Source: UBA2336 sp031395485
GTDB lineage: Bacteria > Bacteroidota > Bacteroidia > Cytophagales > Cyclobacteriaceae
Direction: 5' to 3'
Assembly: GCA_031395485.1 (NCBI GenBank)
Contig: JANNUS010000005.1
Span: 186,001 to 250,000, forward strand
Length of the DNA stretch: 64,000 bases
Part shown: in pieces, positions 23,505 through 33,577 of the stretch
Numbering within the stretch: the first letter of the stretch is position 1
Layout of the letters: every line of letters begins with the position of its first letter
Notes under the pieces: generated by a model
What the model saw: only the letters and a program-made list of their open reading frames with translations
What the model was told of the DNA's origin: nothing
Databases searched by the model: none
Made by a program: the position numbers and the translations under genes

Positions 23505-24392
23505 ATGTACTACACAAAAGATACTACCCTTTATCTCAACGGGAAGTTTATAAAAGCGGGAGATGCCACGACTGATCTTTATAGTCAAACACTGCATTAT
23601 GGGTACGGTGTGTTTGAAGGTATCCGGGCGTACCAGACACAGAACGGTACAAAAATTTATAAAGCAGTTGAACACTTTGAGCGACTGCGTAATAGTGCAG
23701 AGTCTGTTAACATACCCTTTCAATATGATACAGACGAACTCATTCGAGCTACCTACCAGGTATTGAGGAAAAATAATCTCAGCGATGCCTACATCCGGCC
23801 GCTGGTGTATTGTAGCCCAAATATGTCGCTCACACAACCCAAGGAAGTATTCCTGATGATTTGTGCCTGGGAGTGGGGAAAGTATCTGGGCGATAATTTA
23901 TTGAAGCTATGCGTATCCTCATATCAGCGGCCAAATCCCAAGTCGGTTAAGGTTGAAGCAAAAGTAACGGGCCATTATGTAAACTCAATCTTGGCTACGA
24001 GTGAAGCCAAGGTACGTGGATACGATGAGGCCCTCATGGTAGACATGAACAGCAATGTGGCAGAAGCCCCGGGCGCAAACTTCTTCTTCGAAAAAGATAA
24101 CGTGCTCTACACACCACCACTCGGTCATATTCTTCCGGGTATTACCCGACAAACAGTCTTTAATATTTGTCGAGAACTTGAAATCCCTGTAAAGGAAAAA
24201 TCATTTAAACCCGAAGAACTGGAAGATGCCGATAGTGCCTTCCTATGCGGTACCGCAGCCGAGATTGTCGGCATCGAATCCATTGACGCAAAACCCTTTC
24301 GGAAAAACTGGAGCGAAAGTATCGGGGTGGTAATTCAGGAAGCTTATAAATGCCAGGTACTCGAAAAATCATTTAGTCACGTCATCATTTGA
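23505..24392 (+). CDS. ilvE: Branched-chain amino acid aminotransferase
   Basis: This 295-residue class IV PLP aminotransferase performs the last step of Leu, Ile and Val synthesis. The PLP lysine is in EAKVTGHYVNS near residue 155. Family signatures LHYGYGVFEGIRAY (about 30-43) and FLCGTAAEIVGI (about 245) are present. It is the first structural gene after the attenuator and ends 1 bp before ilvD. Confidence 0.93.
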   Translation: MYYTKDTTLYLNGKFIKAGDATTDLYSQTLHYGYGVFEGIRAYQTQNGTKIYKAVEHFERLRNSAESVNIPFQYDTDELIRATYQVLRKNNLSDAYIRPLVYCSPNMSLTQPKEVFLMICAWEWGKYLGDNLLKLCVSSYQRPNPKSVKVEAKVTGHYVNSILATSEAKVRGYDEALMVDMNSNVAEAPGANFFFEKDNVLYTPPLGHILPGITRQTVFNICRELEIPVKEKSFKPEELEDADSAFLCGTAAEIVGIESIDAKPFRKNWSESIGVVIQEAYKCQVLEKSFSHVII

Positions 24393-24393
24393 T

Positions 24394-26082
24394 TTGAACA
24401 ACGTGGAACTCAATCGCTATAGTAAGACCATCACACAAGACCCAACGTTGCCGGCATCGCAGGCAATGCTGTACGGTATTGGCCTTACGGAACATGACCT
24501 TACGAAAGCACAAGTTGGAATTGTAAGTACGGGTTTTGATGGCAACACGTGTAACATGCATTTGAATGCGTTGGCTCTTGAGGTGAAGCAAGCTGTTTGG
24601 GATCAAGAACTTGTCGGATTGATTTTTCACACGATCGGTGTAAGCGATGGCATCAGCAATGGAACGGAAGGTATGCGCTATTCCCTTGTAAGTCGTGAGG
24701 TGATTGCGGACTCTATTGAAACAGTTTGCGGTGCTCAATATTATGATGGACTGATTGCTGTGGTAGGATGTGATAAAAATATGCCGGGCTCGCTCATTGC
24801 GATGGGAAGGTTAAACCGCCCTGCTATCATGGTGTATGGCGGAACAATAGCGGGTGGTCATTACAAAGGAAAAGAATTAAACATTGTTTCAGCCTTTGAA
24901 GCATTAGGTGAACGAATTCAAAATAAACTATCAGACGAAGATTATAATGGCATCATTCAAAATTCCTGCCCGGGTGCGGGCGCCTGTGGTGGCATGTACA
25001 CTGCCAACACGATGGCTTCGGCCATTGAAGCATTGGGTATGGCGCTGCCTTACTCTTCTTCAAATCCAGCACTGAGTAAAGAAAAATCTGCTGAGTGTGC
25101 TGATGCTGGCAAGGCAATCTTGAATCTTTTAAAGCTAGATCTCAAGCCGCGCGACATCATGACGTTTAAAGCATTCGAAAATGCAATTACTGTTGTGATG
25201 GTGTTGGGTGGATCGACAAATGCCGTCATCCACTTAATTGCGATGGCAAAAAGTGTAGGCGTAAAAATTACGCAAGATGATTTTCAACGCATTTCGGATA
25301 AGACTCCGCTTCTCGCGGATTTAAAACCCAGCGGTAAGTATTTGATGGAAGCATTGCATAAAATTGGTGGTGTACCTGCGGTTCTGAAATATTTATTGAA
25401 GAATGGGTTCCTTCATGGGAATTGCTTAACCGTTACCGGAAAAACAATTGCCGAGAATATTGCGGACGCGAAAGATTTTGATTTCGAAAAGCAAGACGTC
25501 ATTGTTCCGATTGAGAAACCCATCAAAGCCACGGGTCATTTACAGATTCTGTATGGCAATCTTGCCGAAAAAGGATCGGTAGCCAAAATCACCGGAAAAG
25601 AAGGAGAAAAATTCAAAGGTCCTGCCCACGTGTTCAACGGTGAGTTTGATTTAATCAATGGAATCCAAAATGGAAAAGTTAAAGAAGGTGATGTGGTAGT
25701 AATTCGGTACGTAGGCCCGAAAGGCGCACCCGGTATGCCCGAAATGCTTAAACCAACTTCCATGATAATTGGATCAGGACTGGGTAAAAATGTTGCCCTC
25801 ATCACCGATGGAAGATTTTCAGGAGGAACCCATGGCTTCGTAGTAGGACACATTACACCGGAGGCATTTGATGGCGGATTGCTCGCACTGGTTGAAGAGG
25901 GTGATACAATTGAAATCGATGTGAAGAAACACCAACTCAATTTACTGGTTGACGAAACTAAACTTTCGATACGCAGGAAAAATTGGAAACAACCTGTACT
26001 CGCGGTAAAAAGTGGAGTGTTGAAAAAATATGCCAAACAAGTAAAAACAGCAGCTGATGGATGCGTTACTGACGAAGATTAA
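24394..26082 (+). CDS. ilvD: Dihydroxy-acid dehydratase
   Basis: The product is 562 residues. It has the cluster-binding segments CDKNMPGS near 125 and CPGAGACGGMYTANTM near 192, plus the C-terminal GRFSGGTHGFVVGHITPEA. It dehydrates dihydroxy acids to the 2-oxo acids of Val and Ile. The start is non-ATG: TTG at 24394 directly after the ilvE stop, or GTG at 24403. It overlaps ilvB by 26 bp. Confidence 0.95.
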   Translation: MNNVELNRYSKTITQDPTLPASQAMLYGIGLTEHDLTKAQVGIVSTGFDGNTCNMHLNALALEVKQAVWDQELVGLIFHTIGVSDGISNGTEGMRYSLVSREVIADSIETVCGAQYYDGLIAVVGCDKNMPGSLIAMGRLNRPAIMVYGGTIAGGHYKGKELNIVSAFEALGERIQNKLSDEDYNGIIQNSCPGAGACGGMYTANTMASAIEALGMALPYSSSNPALSKEKSAECADAGKAILNLLKLDLKPRDIMTFKAFENAITVVMVLGGSTNAVIHLIAMAKSVGVKITQDDFQRISDKTPLLADLKPSGKYLMEALHKIGGVPAVLKYLLKNGFLHGNCLTVTGKTIAENIADAKDFDFEKQDVIVPIEKPIKATGHLQILYGNLAEKGSVAKITGKEGEKFKGPAHVFNGEFDLINGIQNGKVKEGDVVVIRYVGPKGAPGMPEMLKPTSMIIGSGLGKNVALITDGRFSGGTHGFVVGHITPEAFDGGLLALVEEGDTIEIDVKKHQLNLLVDETKLSIRRKNWKQPVLAVKSGVLKKYAKQVKTAADGCVTDED

Positions 26083-27799
26083 ACCGGAAGTAAAGACAAA
26101 AATTTCCGGATCAGAAGCCTTGCTTCGATGCCTGGTGGCGGAGGGCGTAACAACGATTTTTGGCTACCCCGGTGGAGCGATCATGCCGATATACGATGCT
26201 CTCTATAGTTATAGCGATCAATTAAATCACATCCTCGTTCGACATGAACAAGGCGCTATTCATGCAGCGCAAGGGTACGCACGTGTTTCCGGAAAAATGG
26301 GTGTAGCATTTGCAACTTCGGGGCCGGGTGCGATGAATCTCGTTACCGGTTTAGCCGATGCATTGATCGATTCAACTCCGGTTGTTTGTATTACGGGACA
26401 AGTAGCAGAGCATCTTCTGGGTACCGATGCATTTCAAGAGGCCGATGTAATTAATACAACCTTACCGGTAACCAAGTGGAATGTTCAAATAACGGAAGCA
26501 TCTTCCATTCCATCACAAGTAGCAAAAGCATTCTACATTGCTCGTAGCGGACGGCCAGGTCCAGTTCTTATTGACATCACCAAGAACGCACAGTTCGAAA
26601 TGATGGATGAATTTACATATGAGCTCTGCCAAAATATCCAAACTTATTTTCCTAAACCACAACTTGATTACGCTACTATTGAAGTAGCGGCAAGATTGAT
26701 CAATCAGGCAAAGCGCCCATACATTCTTGCCGGTCAGGGTGTGTTGCTAAGTGATGCAACGCAAGCGCTACTCGCATTTTCTGAAAAGACCGGCATACCC
26801 GTGGCTTCAACTCTATTAGGATTGTCCTGCTTCCCAACAAATCATCCACTCTATGCTGGGTACCTCGGCATGCATGGAAATTATGGTCCTAACATTTTAA
26901 CCAACGAGTGTGATGTTTTGATCGCGATCGGAATGCGGTTTGACGATCGCGTTACGGGTAATGTAAGCAAGTATGCAAAGCAGGCTACTGTTATTCACAT
27001 TGAAATAGATAAAGCGGAAATCAACAAAATTATAAAAGCAGATGTGGCCGTTCATGCCGATGCAAAAGAAGCGCTGCAGGCTTTAGTGCAGCGCGTTAAA
27101 CCCAATCAGCATGTTGATTGGCTAAATAAATTTCATAATGCGTATCGTAAAGAGCATGAGAAGGTAATTCAATTTGATTTCCATCCAGTAACCCCGGCAC
27201 TTCGCATGGGCGAGGTGATTCGGGAGCTTTCAGAACAAACGAAAGGTGAAGCGATCCTTGTAACTGATGTAGGCCAGCACCAGATGGTGGCATCACGTTA
27301 TTATCCATTTAAAAATCCACGCACAAATGTTACTTCTGGTGGCGCAGGCACAATGGGCTTTGCACTACCGGCATCAATGGGCGCGGCTGTAGCACAGCAA
27401 GAAAGACAGGTGATAGCAATTATTGGTGATGGTGGGTTTCAGATGACCGTACAAGAGCTTGGCACGATCATGCAATACCAAATCCCTGTTAAAATTCTAC
27501 TGTTAAATAATAATTTTCTCGGCATGGTACGGCAATGGCAGCAACTCTTTTTCGAAGGTCGGTACTCCTTTACGGAAATGAAGAACCCCAATTTCGTTGC
27601 CCTTGCCGAAGCATATTCTATTCCTGCTAAAAAAGTTACAGATCGAAAAGACCTGAAACATTCTATCGCAGAAATGCTGCAAACACCCGGACCCTATTTA
27701 TTAGAAGCAGTGGTGGAAAAAGAAGATAATGTATTCCCGATGGTTCCCACAGGAGCTAGCGTAGCTGAAATTATTTTGGAAGCATCGACAAAAATTTAA
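26057..27799 (+). CDS. ilvB: Acetolactate synthase large subunit
   Basis: This 580-residue thiamine-diphosphate enzyme has the catalytic Glu in VRHEQGAIHAAQGYARVSG near residue 60. The ThDP/Mg motif begins GDGGFQMTVQELG near 452 and ends LLNNNFLGMVRQWQ. It is the first committed step of Val/Ile synthesis. ATG 26057 lies inside the end of ilvD, so the genes are translationally coupled. The small subunit follows after 10 bp. Confidence 0.95.
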   Translation: MDALLTKIKPEVKTKISGSEALLRCLVAEGVTTIFGYPGGAIMPIYDALYSYSDQLNHILVRHEQGAIHAAQGYARVSGKMGVAFATSGPGAMNLVTGLADALIDSTPVVCITGQVAEHLLGTDAFQEADVINTTLPVTKWNVQITEASSIPSQVAKAFYIARSGRPGPVLIDITKNAQFEMMDEFTYELCQNIQTYFPKPQLDYATIEVAARLINQAKRPYILAGQGVLLSDATQALLAFSEKTGIPVASTLLGLSCFPTNHPLYAGYLGMHGNYGPNILTNECDVLIAIGMRFDDRVTGNVSKYAKQATVIHIEIDKAEINKIIKADVAVHADAKEALQALVQRVKPNQHVDWLNKFHNAYRKEHEKVIQFDFHPVTPALRMGEVIRELSEQTKGEAILVTDVGQHQMVASRYYPFKNPRTNVTSGGAGTMGFALPASMGAAVAQQERQVIAIIGDGGFQMTVQELGTIMQYQIPVKILLLNNNFLGMVRQWQQLFFEGRYSFTEMKNPNFVALAEAYSIPAKKVTDRKDLKHSIAEMLQTPGPYLLEAVVEKEDNVFPMVPTGASVAEIILEASTKI

Positions 27800-27809
27800 T
27801 GATGTGCGT

Positions 27810-28103
27810 ATGAAAAAAGAATTCACTATAGAAGTACGATCCGATAATAATTTTTCAGTTCTGAACCGGATCATCAATGTGCTCAATCGCAGAAGGGTGC
27901 GTATTAAAAAACTCACAGCGCATGAAAACGATGACGACTTTAGAAAGGGTGGAGCAACATTGTTGCTGTACACAACCACTGAAATGGTAGAGAAAGTCAG
28001 GCTGCAACTAGAAAAACTTATCGAGGTAGAATCAGCAACCTATTGTGAAGGAAGCTCTTTGTACTTCGAATTAAGTGAGCAAAACAATAAACAAGTAGCA
28101 TAA
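27810..28103 (+). CDS. ilvN: Acetolactate synthase small (regulatory) subunit, ACT domain
   Basis: 97 residues from ATG 27810; an in-frame GTG lies two codons upstream. A single ACT domain (EFTIEVRSDNNFSVLNRIIN) fills the protein. The C-terminal extension of full-length IlvH/IlvN (about 160 aa) is absent, as in the short IlvM/IlvN form. It binds Val or related effectors to control IlvB. Confidence 0.88.
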   Translation: MKKEFTIEVRSDNNFSVLNRIINVLNRRRVRIKKLTAHENDDDFRKGGATLLLYTTTEMVEKVRLQLEKLIEVESATYCEGSSLYFELSEQNNKQVA

Positions 28104-28152
28104 CACAAAAGAATTTAAGCACATAACATCAATACCTAAACACATTAAAGAC

Positions 28153-29217
28153 ATGGCTAAAATAAATTTTGGAGGAGAAACAGAAGAAGTAGTAACCCGG
28201 GAAGAATTTCCGATGGATAAAGCATTAGGTATTTTAAAAAATGAAACCATTGCTATTATCGGATACGGTGTGCAGGGCCCCGCACAAGCACTCAACCTTC
28301 GCGATAACGGATTTAATGTTATCGTTGGGCAGCGCAAGGGAAAAACCTGGGATAAAGCTGTAAAGGATGGCTGGGTTCCCGGTGAAACATTGTTTGATAT
28401 TGAAGAAGCAGCGAAACAGGGAACCATTCTTCAATTCCTCCTCTCCGATGCCGGACAAATTGCCTTGTGGCCTGTGGTGAAACCGCATCTTACAAAAGGT
28501 AAAACACTTTACTTCTCTCACGGATTTGGGATTACATTCAAGGAACAAACCGGAATTATTCCTCCCGCAGATGTCGATGTAATACTCGTGGCGCCTAAAG
28601 GTTCTGGAACTTCTGTTCGAAGATTGTTTCTGCAGGGAAAAGGAATCAACTCCAGCTACGCGATTTTTCAAGATGCCTCGGGAAAAGCGAGAGACAAAGC
28701 GATCGCACTCGGTATCGGTGTTGGGTCTGGGTATTTGTTCCAAACAAATTTTAAAAGTGAAGTTTATTCCGACCTGGCTGGTGAACGAGGAACACTAATG
28801 GGAGCCATTGCCGGAATTTTTGAAGCCCAGTATGAAGTGCTTCGTTCGAACGGCCACTCACCTTCTGAAGCCTTCAATGAAACAGTAGAAGAACTTACAC
28901 AAAGCTTAATGCCACTTGTTGCAGAAAACGGAATGGATTGGATGTATGCAAATTGCTCCACCACTGCACAACGAGGTGCTTTAGATTGGAAAAAGAAATT
29001 TAAGGCGGCTACACTTCCTGTATTTAAAGAGCTTTATGAAAGTGTTGCCTCCGGCAAAGAAGCTGAGCGCACCATCGAAACCTGTAGCAAGCCCGACTAT
29101 CGCGAAAAGCTGCAAGCCGAACTAAAAGAACTTCGCGAAAGCGAACTCTGGCAAGCTGGGGCAGCTGTGCGTAGCCTCCGTCCAGAAAATTCAAAAGTAG
29201 AAGTGAACGCTGACTAA
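28153..29217 (+). CDS. ilvC: Ketol-acid reductoisomerase
   Basis: The product is 354 residues. The NADPH-binding Rossmann motif is IIGYGVQGPAQALNLRDNG near residues 35-53, and the C-terminal knotted domain contains SDLAGERGTLMGAIAG and the metal-binding Glu residues. It converts acetolactate or acetohydroxybutyrate to dihydroxy acids. The usual GSQGHAHA reads GVQGPAQA, a variant seen in this phylum. A 49-bp gap from ilvN, the same operon. Confidence 0.93.
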   Translation: MAKINFGGETEEVVTREEFPMDKALGILKNETIAIIGYGVQGPAQALNLRDNGFNVIVGQRKGKTWDKAVKDGWVPGETLFDIEEAAKQGTILQFLLSDAGQIALWPVVKPHLTKGKTLYFSHGFGITFKEQTGIIPPADVDVILVAPKGSGTSVRRLFLQGKGINSSYAIFQDASGKARDKAIALGIGVGSGYLFQTNFKSEVYSDLAGERGTLMGAIAGIFEAQYEVLRSNGHSPSEAFNETVEELTQSLMPLVAENGMDWMYANCSTTAQRGALDWKKKFKAATLPVFKELYESVASGKEAERTIETCSKPDYREKLQAELKELRESELWQAGAAVRSLRPENSKVEVNAD

Positions 29218-29220
29218 CGT

Positions 29221-30624
29221 ATGACAACACCAAAAACATTATTCGAAAAAATATGGGATGCGCATATTGTGAAGCGTGCAGACGGCTATCCGGATGCACT
29301 TTTCATCGATCGACATTTTATTCACGAAGTCACCAGTCCGCAGGCCTTTGATGGATTGCGCAAGCGTGGCGTAAAAGTTTTTAGTACCAAACGAACGACC
29401 GCTACAGCCGATCACAATGTGCCAACAAAAGATCAGCACCTTCCGATCAAAGAAGCTCTCTCGCGTCATCAAGTAGAAACACTGAGAAAAAACTGCCTAG
29501 AGTTTGGTGTGGATTTATATGATTTGGGCCATCCGTACCAAGGTATTGTCCACATCATTGGTCCAGAATTAGGATTGACGTTGCCCGGTATGACCATCGT
29601 ATGTGGCGACAGCCACACCTCCACACATGGAGCCTTTGGAAATATTTCGTTTGGCATTGGTACGAGCGAAGTGGAACAAGTACTGGCTACACAGTGTGTG
29701 CTTCAGTACAGACCACAAACGATGAAGATCGAAGTAAACGGAACACTTGGCAAAGGTGTGGTGGCAAAAGATATTATTCTCTACATCATCTCTAAAATTT
29801 CAGCAAGCGGAGCTACCGGATATTTCGTGGAATATGCCGGAAGTGCCATTCGTAATCTTTCGATGGAGGCACGCATGACTATCTGCAACATGACTATTGA
29901 AATGGGCGCCCGTGGTGGATTGATTGCGCCTGATGAAATTACTTTTAAGTACATCAACGGAAGAAAGTTTGCTCCTCAAGGCGAATCTTTCGATAAGCAC
30001 GTTGAGAAGTGGAATCAACTTAAAACGGATGAAGGCGCTACCTATGATAAGGTATTAACCTATGACGCTGCCGACATTGCTCCGATGATTACCTATGGAA
30101 CAAACCCCGGTATGGGAATCAGGATTACCGATCGAATTCCAACAGTAGAAGAACTTAAAGAGATTAGTGAACAAACATCTTTTAAAAAATCACTCGACTA
30201 CATGGGCTTGGAACCCGGCTCACAGTTGTTGGGTAAATCAGTAGACTATGTATTCATCGGAAGTTGCACCAACGCACGCATTGAGGATTTACGTTTGGTC
30301 GCTTCAATCGTGAAAGGAAAAAAGAAAGCATCGAATGTGGAAGTATGGGTGATTCCCGGCTCCAAACAAGTGGAGGCGCAGGCGCGACTGGAAGGTTTAG
30401 ATAAAATTTTCGAAGCTGCTGGATTTGAACTACGCAGTCCGGGATGCTCGGCTTGCCTGGGAATGAATGAAGATAAAATTCCAGCAGGCAAATATTGCAT
30501 CAGCACCTCTAACAGAAATTTTGAAGGAAGGCAGGGGCCAAAGTCACGAACATTTTTAGCTAGCCCGTTGAGTGCCGCAGCTGCTGCCATAACGGGAGTA
30601 ATTACGGATGTGAGAGAATTATGA
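29221..30624 (+). CDS. leuC: 3-isopropylmalate dehydratase large subunit
   Basis: This 467-residue aconitase-family protein has the 4Fe-4S ligands in FIGSCTNARIEDLR (about 345) and in CSACLGMNED (about 407 and 410). The substrate motif GDSHTSTHGAFG is near 132. With LeuD it isomerises 2- to 3-isopropylmalate. It starts 3 bp after ilvC; an inverted repeat separates it from leuD. Confidence 0.95.
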   Translation: MTTPKTLFEKIWDAHIVKRADGYPDALFIDRHFIHEVTSPQAFDGLRKRGVKVFSTKRTTATADHNVPTKDQHLPIKEALSRHQVETLRKNCLEFGVDLYDLGHPYQGIVHIIGPELGLTLPGMTIVCGDSHTSTHGAFGNISFGIGTSEVEQVLATQCVLQYRPQTMKIEVNGTLGKGVVAKDIILYIISKISASGATGYFVEYAGSAIRNLSMEARMTICNMTIEMGARGGLIAPDEITFKYINGRKFAPQGESFDKHVEKWNQLKTDEGATYDKVLTYDAADIAPMITYGTNPGMGIRITDRIPTVEELKEISEQTSFKKSLDYMGLEPGSQLLGKSVDYVFIGSCTNARIEDLRLVASIVKGKKKASNVEVWVIPGSKQVEAQARLEGLDKIFEAAGFELRSPGCSACLGMNEDKIPAGKYCISTSNRNFEGRQGPKSRTFLASPLSAAAAAITGVITDVREL

Positions 30625-30628
30625 AAAA

Positions 30629-30667
30629 GTTAATCGTTATCAGTCAATAGTCATGATAACGATTAAC
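30629..30667 (+). repeat. 14-bp perfect inverted repeat between leuC and leuD
   Basis: GTTAATCGTTATCA (30629-30642) and TGATAACGATTAAC (30654-30667) pair perfectly around an 11-nt loop. No U-tract follows, so it is not an intrinsic terminator. TCGTTATCAGTCAA within it recurs exactly at 32357-32370 near the end of leuB. It may be an mRNA-processing or stability hairpin, or a dispersed repeat. Confidence 0.7.
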
Positions 30668-30687
30668 AATAAATTGATAACTGGAAA

Positions 30688-31278
30688 ATGAGTAAAGAAA
30701 AATTTACACTACTAAAATCAACAGCTGTTCCACTTTTTATCGAGAACATTGATACGGATCAGATCATTCCTGCACGTTTTTTAAAGGCTACCACGCGCGA
30801 AGGATTTGGAGAAAATTTATTTCGCGACTGGCGGTATAACGACTCCGGAAGTCTTAAAGCTGATTTTGCTTTGAATAATTCTGTTTATCAGGGGAAAATA
30901 TTAGTAGCCGGAAAAAACTTTGGGTGCGGATCAAGTCGCGAGCACGCAGCATGGGCCTTGTTTGATTATGGATTTCGTGTAGTGATCTCCAGTTTCTTTG
31001 CCGATATCTTCAAGAACAATGCATTGAACAACGCCTTGTTACCAGTTCAGGTAAGTGATTCTTACTTGAAACAACTTCTGGAAACTGTTACAAAAAATTC
31101 CTCTTCAGAAATTACTGTTGATCTCCAAAATCAGAAAGTGTCACTTGAAAATGGTACTTCCGAAAATTTTGACATTAACCCGTATAAGAAAATTTGTATG
31201 ATGAACGGGTACGATGACATTGATTACCTCTTGAATTTGAGAGAAGAGATCAGAGAGTTTGATGTAACACACAGTTAG
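30688..31278 (+). CDS. leuD: 3-isopropylmalate dehydratase small subunit
   Basis: 196 residues, the swivel domain of the isopropylmalate isomerase. It shows NIDTDQIIPARFLK near 20-33 and the substrate loop AGKNFGCGSSREHAAWAL near 72-89. It pairs with LeuC and is followed after 6 bp by leuB. Confidence 0.95.
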   Translation: MSKEKFTLLKSTAVPLFIENIDTDQIIPARFLKATTREGFGENLFRDWRYNDSGSLKADFALNNSVYQGKILVAGKNFGCGSSREHAAWALFDYGFRVVISSFFADIFKNNALNNALLPVQVSDSYLKQLLETVTKNSSSEITVDLQNQKVSLENGTSENFDINPYKKICMMNGYDDIDYLLNLREEIREFDVTHS

Positions 31279-31284
31279 GAAACA

Positions 31285-32379
31285 ATGAATAAGAAAATAA
31301 CCATTCTCCCCGGTGACGGCATTGGCAAAGAGGTAACAGCCGAAGGAAAGAACGTACTTGAGAAAGTCGCTGAACTCTTTGATCATTCGTTCGAGTTTAA
31401 TGAGGCGCTGATTGGGCACGAAGCCATAGAAAAAACAGGGGCCGCACTGCCCGATGAAACACTGGAAACCCTCCGGAAAAGCGATGCTATTCTTTTTGGC
31501 GCAGTGGGTCATCCAAAATACGACAACGATCCAACATTAAAAGTCAGGCCTGAACAAGGCTTGTTAAAAATGCGCAAGGAGCTTGGGCTTTACGCTAACC
31601 TCCGCCCTATCCGACTTTTCGATGAGTTATTGCATGCCTCCAGCATCAAGCCCGAAATCCTGAAAGGCTCTGACATACTTTTTTTTCGTGAACTCACCGG
31701 TGATGTCTACTTCGGAGAAAAGGGAAGAAAAGATGACGGCAATACTGCCTTTGACTTAATGATTTACCAGCGCTATGAAATTGAGCGAATTGCTCACAAA
31801 GCATTTCAGGCAGCGAGAACAAGAAAAAAGAAAGTCACCTCCGTAGATAAAGCCAATGTGCTTGAAAGCTCCAGGCTTTGGAGAGAAGTGGTGCAACAGG
31901 TAGCAAAAGAATATCCAGACATAACAGTTGAACATCAATTTGTAGATGCAACAGCCATGAAGTTGATTCAAAACCCGAGAAGTTTCGATGTTGTGCTTAC
32001 CGGAAATTTATTCGGAGACATCCTCACCGATGAAGCTTCTCAGATTGCCGGCTCCATGGGTATGCTCGCATCAGCCTCTATTGGAGATTCAGTAGGATTG
32101 TATGAACCCATCCACGGAAGTGCACACGACATTACCGGAAAGGGAATTGCCAACCCGCTGGCTTCAATTCTTTCTGCTGCATTGCTGTTAGACATTTCTT
32201 TTGGATTGAAGGAAGAATCTGAAACCGTAATAAAAGCAATTGAACAAACACTAAAACAAGGTTATCGTACTGTAGATATAGCCGATCAACAAACACCTAA
32301 AGAAAAAATTCTGAATACGAGCGACATGAGTGCCCGTGTTGTGAAAAATATTGAAGTCGTTATCAGTCAACCTGCCTAA
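31285..32379 (+). CDS. leuB: 3-isopropylmalate dehydrogenase
   Basis: The product is 364 residues. It has the beta-decarboxylating dehydrogenase motifs LPGDGIGKEV at the start, LRKELGLYANLRP near 92, RELTGDVYFGEKG near 136 and the NAD-binding GSMGMLASASIGD then EPIHGSAHDI near 255-280. It forms 2-oxoisocaproate, the substrate of IlvE for leucine. Confidence 0.95.
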   Translation: MNKKITILPGDGIGKEVTAEGKNVLEKVAELFDHSFEFNEALIGHEAIEKTGAALPDETLETLRKSDAILFGAVGHPKYDNDPTLKVRPEQGLLKMRKELGLYANLRPIRLFDELLHASSIKPEILKGSDILFFRELTGDVYFGEKGRKDDGNTAFDLMIYQRYEIERIAHKAFQAARTRKKKVTSVDKANVLESSRLWREVVQQVAKEYPDITVEHQFVDATAMKLIQNPRSFDVVLTGNLFGDILTDEASQIAGSMGMLASASIGDSVGLYEPIHGSAHDITGKGIANPLASILSAALLLDISFGLKEESETVIKAIEQTLKQGYRTVDIADQQTPKEKILNTSDMSARVVKNIEVVISQPA

Positions 32380-32390
32380 CCAATAACATT

Positions 32391-33554
32391 ATGAGTAAGA
32401 AAAAAATAGAAATATTCGATACCACCCTTCGCGATGGCGAACAGGTACCAGGTTGTCAGTTGACCACCGAAGAAAAAGTAGTTATTGCCCGCGAACTCGA
32501 AGCACTCGGTGTAGATGTCATTGAAGCGGGCTTCCCGATTTCAAGTCCAGGCGATTTTCTTTCTGTAATCGGAATTTCGCGCGCAGTAAAAGAGCCCGTT
32601 GTCTGTGGCTTAACACGTGCAAAGCAAGAAGATATTGATGTGGCGGCAGAAGCCTTGCGCTATGCCAAACGTGGTCGCATTCATACAGGCATTGGCGCCA
32701 GCGATGTACATATCAAACACAAATTTCGCAGTACGCGTGAACAGGTGCTAGAGCAAGGCGTTTGGGCTGTTGAATATGCAAAGAGCAAGGGCCTTGAAGT
32801 CGAGTTTTATACGGAAGATGCCGGCCGAGCTGATCTTGCCTTTCTTGCCCAGATGGTAGAAGCTATAATAAAAGCAGGTGCCGATGTAGTAAACATTCCG
32901 GATACTACTGGCTATTGTTTACCACACCTATATGGAAAGCGTATTCAATACCTGTATGAAAATGTAAGTAATATTGATAAGGCAGTAATCTCCGTTCATT
33001 GCCATAATGATTTGGGCATGGCTACCGCAAACACAATCGAAGGGCTGATTCACGGTGCCCGTCAAGCAGAAGTTACCATCAACGGAATTGGTGAGCGTGC
33101 TGGTAACACTTCACTAGAAGAAGTGGTGATGACTATTAAAACACATCAGGATCTTGGTTTTTATACAAACATTAAAACTGAACGGATTTTTGAAATCAGC
33201 CAGTTGGTGAGTCGGTTGATGCGTATGCCCGTACAGCCTAACAAAGCCATTGTTGGTAGCAATGCGTTTGCGCACTCCTCCGGTATTCACCAGGATGGAT
33301 TTCTTAAGCATGCTGAGAATTATGAAATTATAAGTCCGGCTGACGTAGGCGTTTCATCGTCTTCTATTTTATTAACAGCAAGAAGCGGCCGAGCAGCACT
33401 TAAACACAGACTAGAGTTATTGGGCTACAAAATTGAGGGTGCTGATCTTGATATCGTGTATGAAAACTTTTTGATTTTAGCCGATGAGAAGAAACAAGTG
33501 AACGATCAGGACTTAGAGGTACTCGCAGTTAATGTTCCTGTATTGGCCCGTTAA
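32391..33554 (+). CDS. leuA: 2-isopropylmalate synthase, short form
   Basis: This 387-residue HMGL-type TIM barrel has FDTTLRDGEQVPGCQL at the start and the metal site SVHCHNDLGMATANT near 203. It ends soon after the linker subdomain and lacks the LeuA dimer domain (about 120 residues) that gives leucine feedback inhibition in the 510-residue form. Leucine control may thus rest mainly on the attenuator, which is inference. Last gene of the operon; homocitrate or citramalate synthase is a less likely alternative given the leuCDB neighbours. Confidence 0.92.
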   Translation: MSKKKIEIFDTTLRDGEQVPGCQLTTEEKVVIARELEALGVDVIEAGFPISSPGDFLSVIGISRAVKEPVVCGLTRAKQEDIDVAAEALRYAKRGRIHTGIGASDVHIKHKFRSTREQVLEQGVWAVEYAKSKGLEVEFYTEDAGRADLAFLAQMVEAIIKAGADVVNIPDTTGYCLPHLYGKRIQYLYENVSNIDKAVISVHCHNDLGMATANTIEGLIHGARQAEVTINGIGERAGNTSLEEVVMTIKTHQDLGFYTNIKTERIFEISQLVSRLMRMPVQPNKAIVGSNAFAHSSGIHQDGFLKHAENYEIISPADVGVSSSSILLTARSGRAALKHRLELLGYKIEGADLDIVYENFLILADEKKQVNDQDLEVLAVNVPVLAR

Positions 33555-33577
33555 CGCTAGTATAGAGTCAGATTGCT

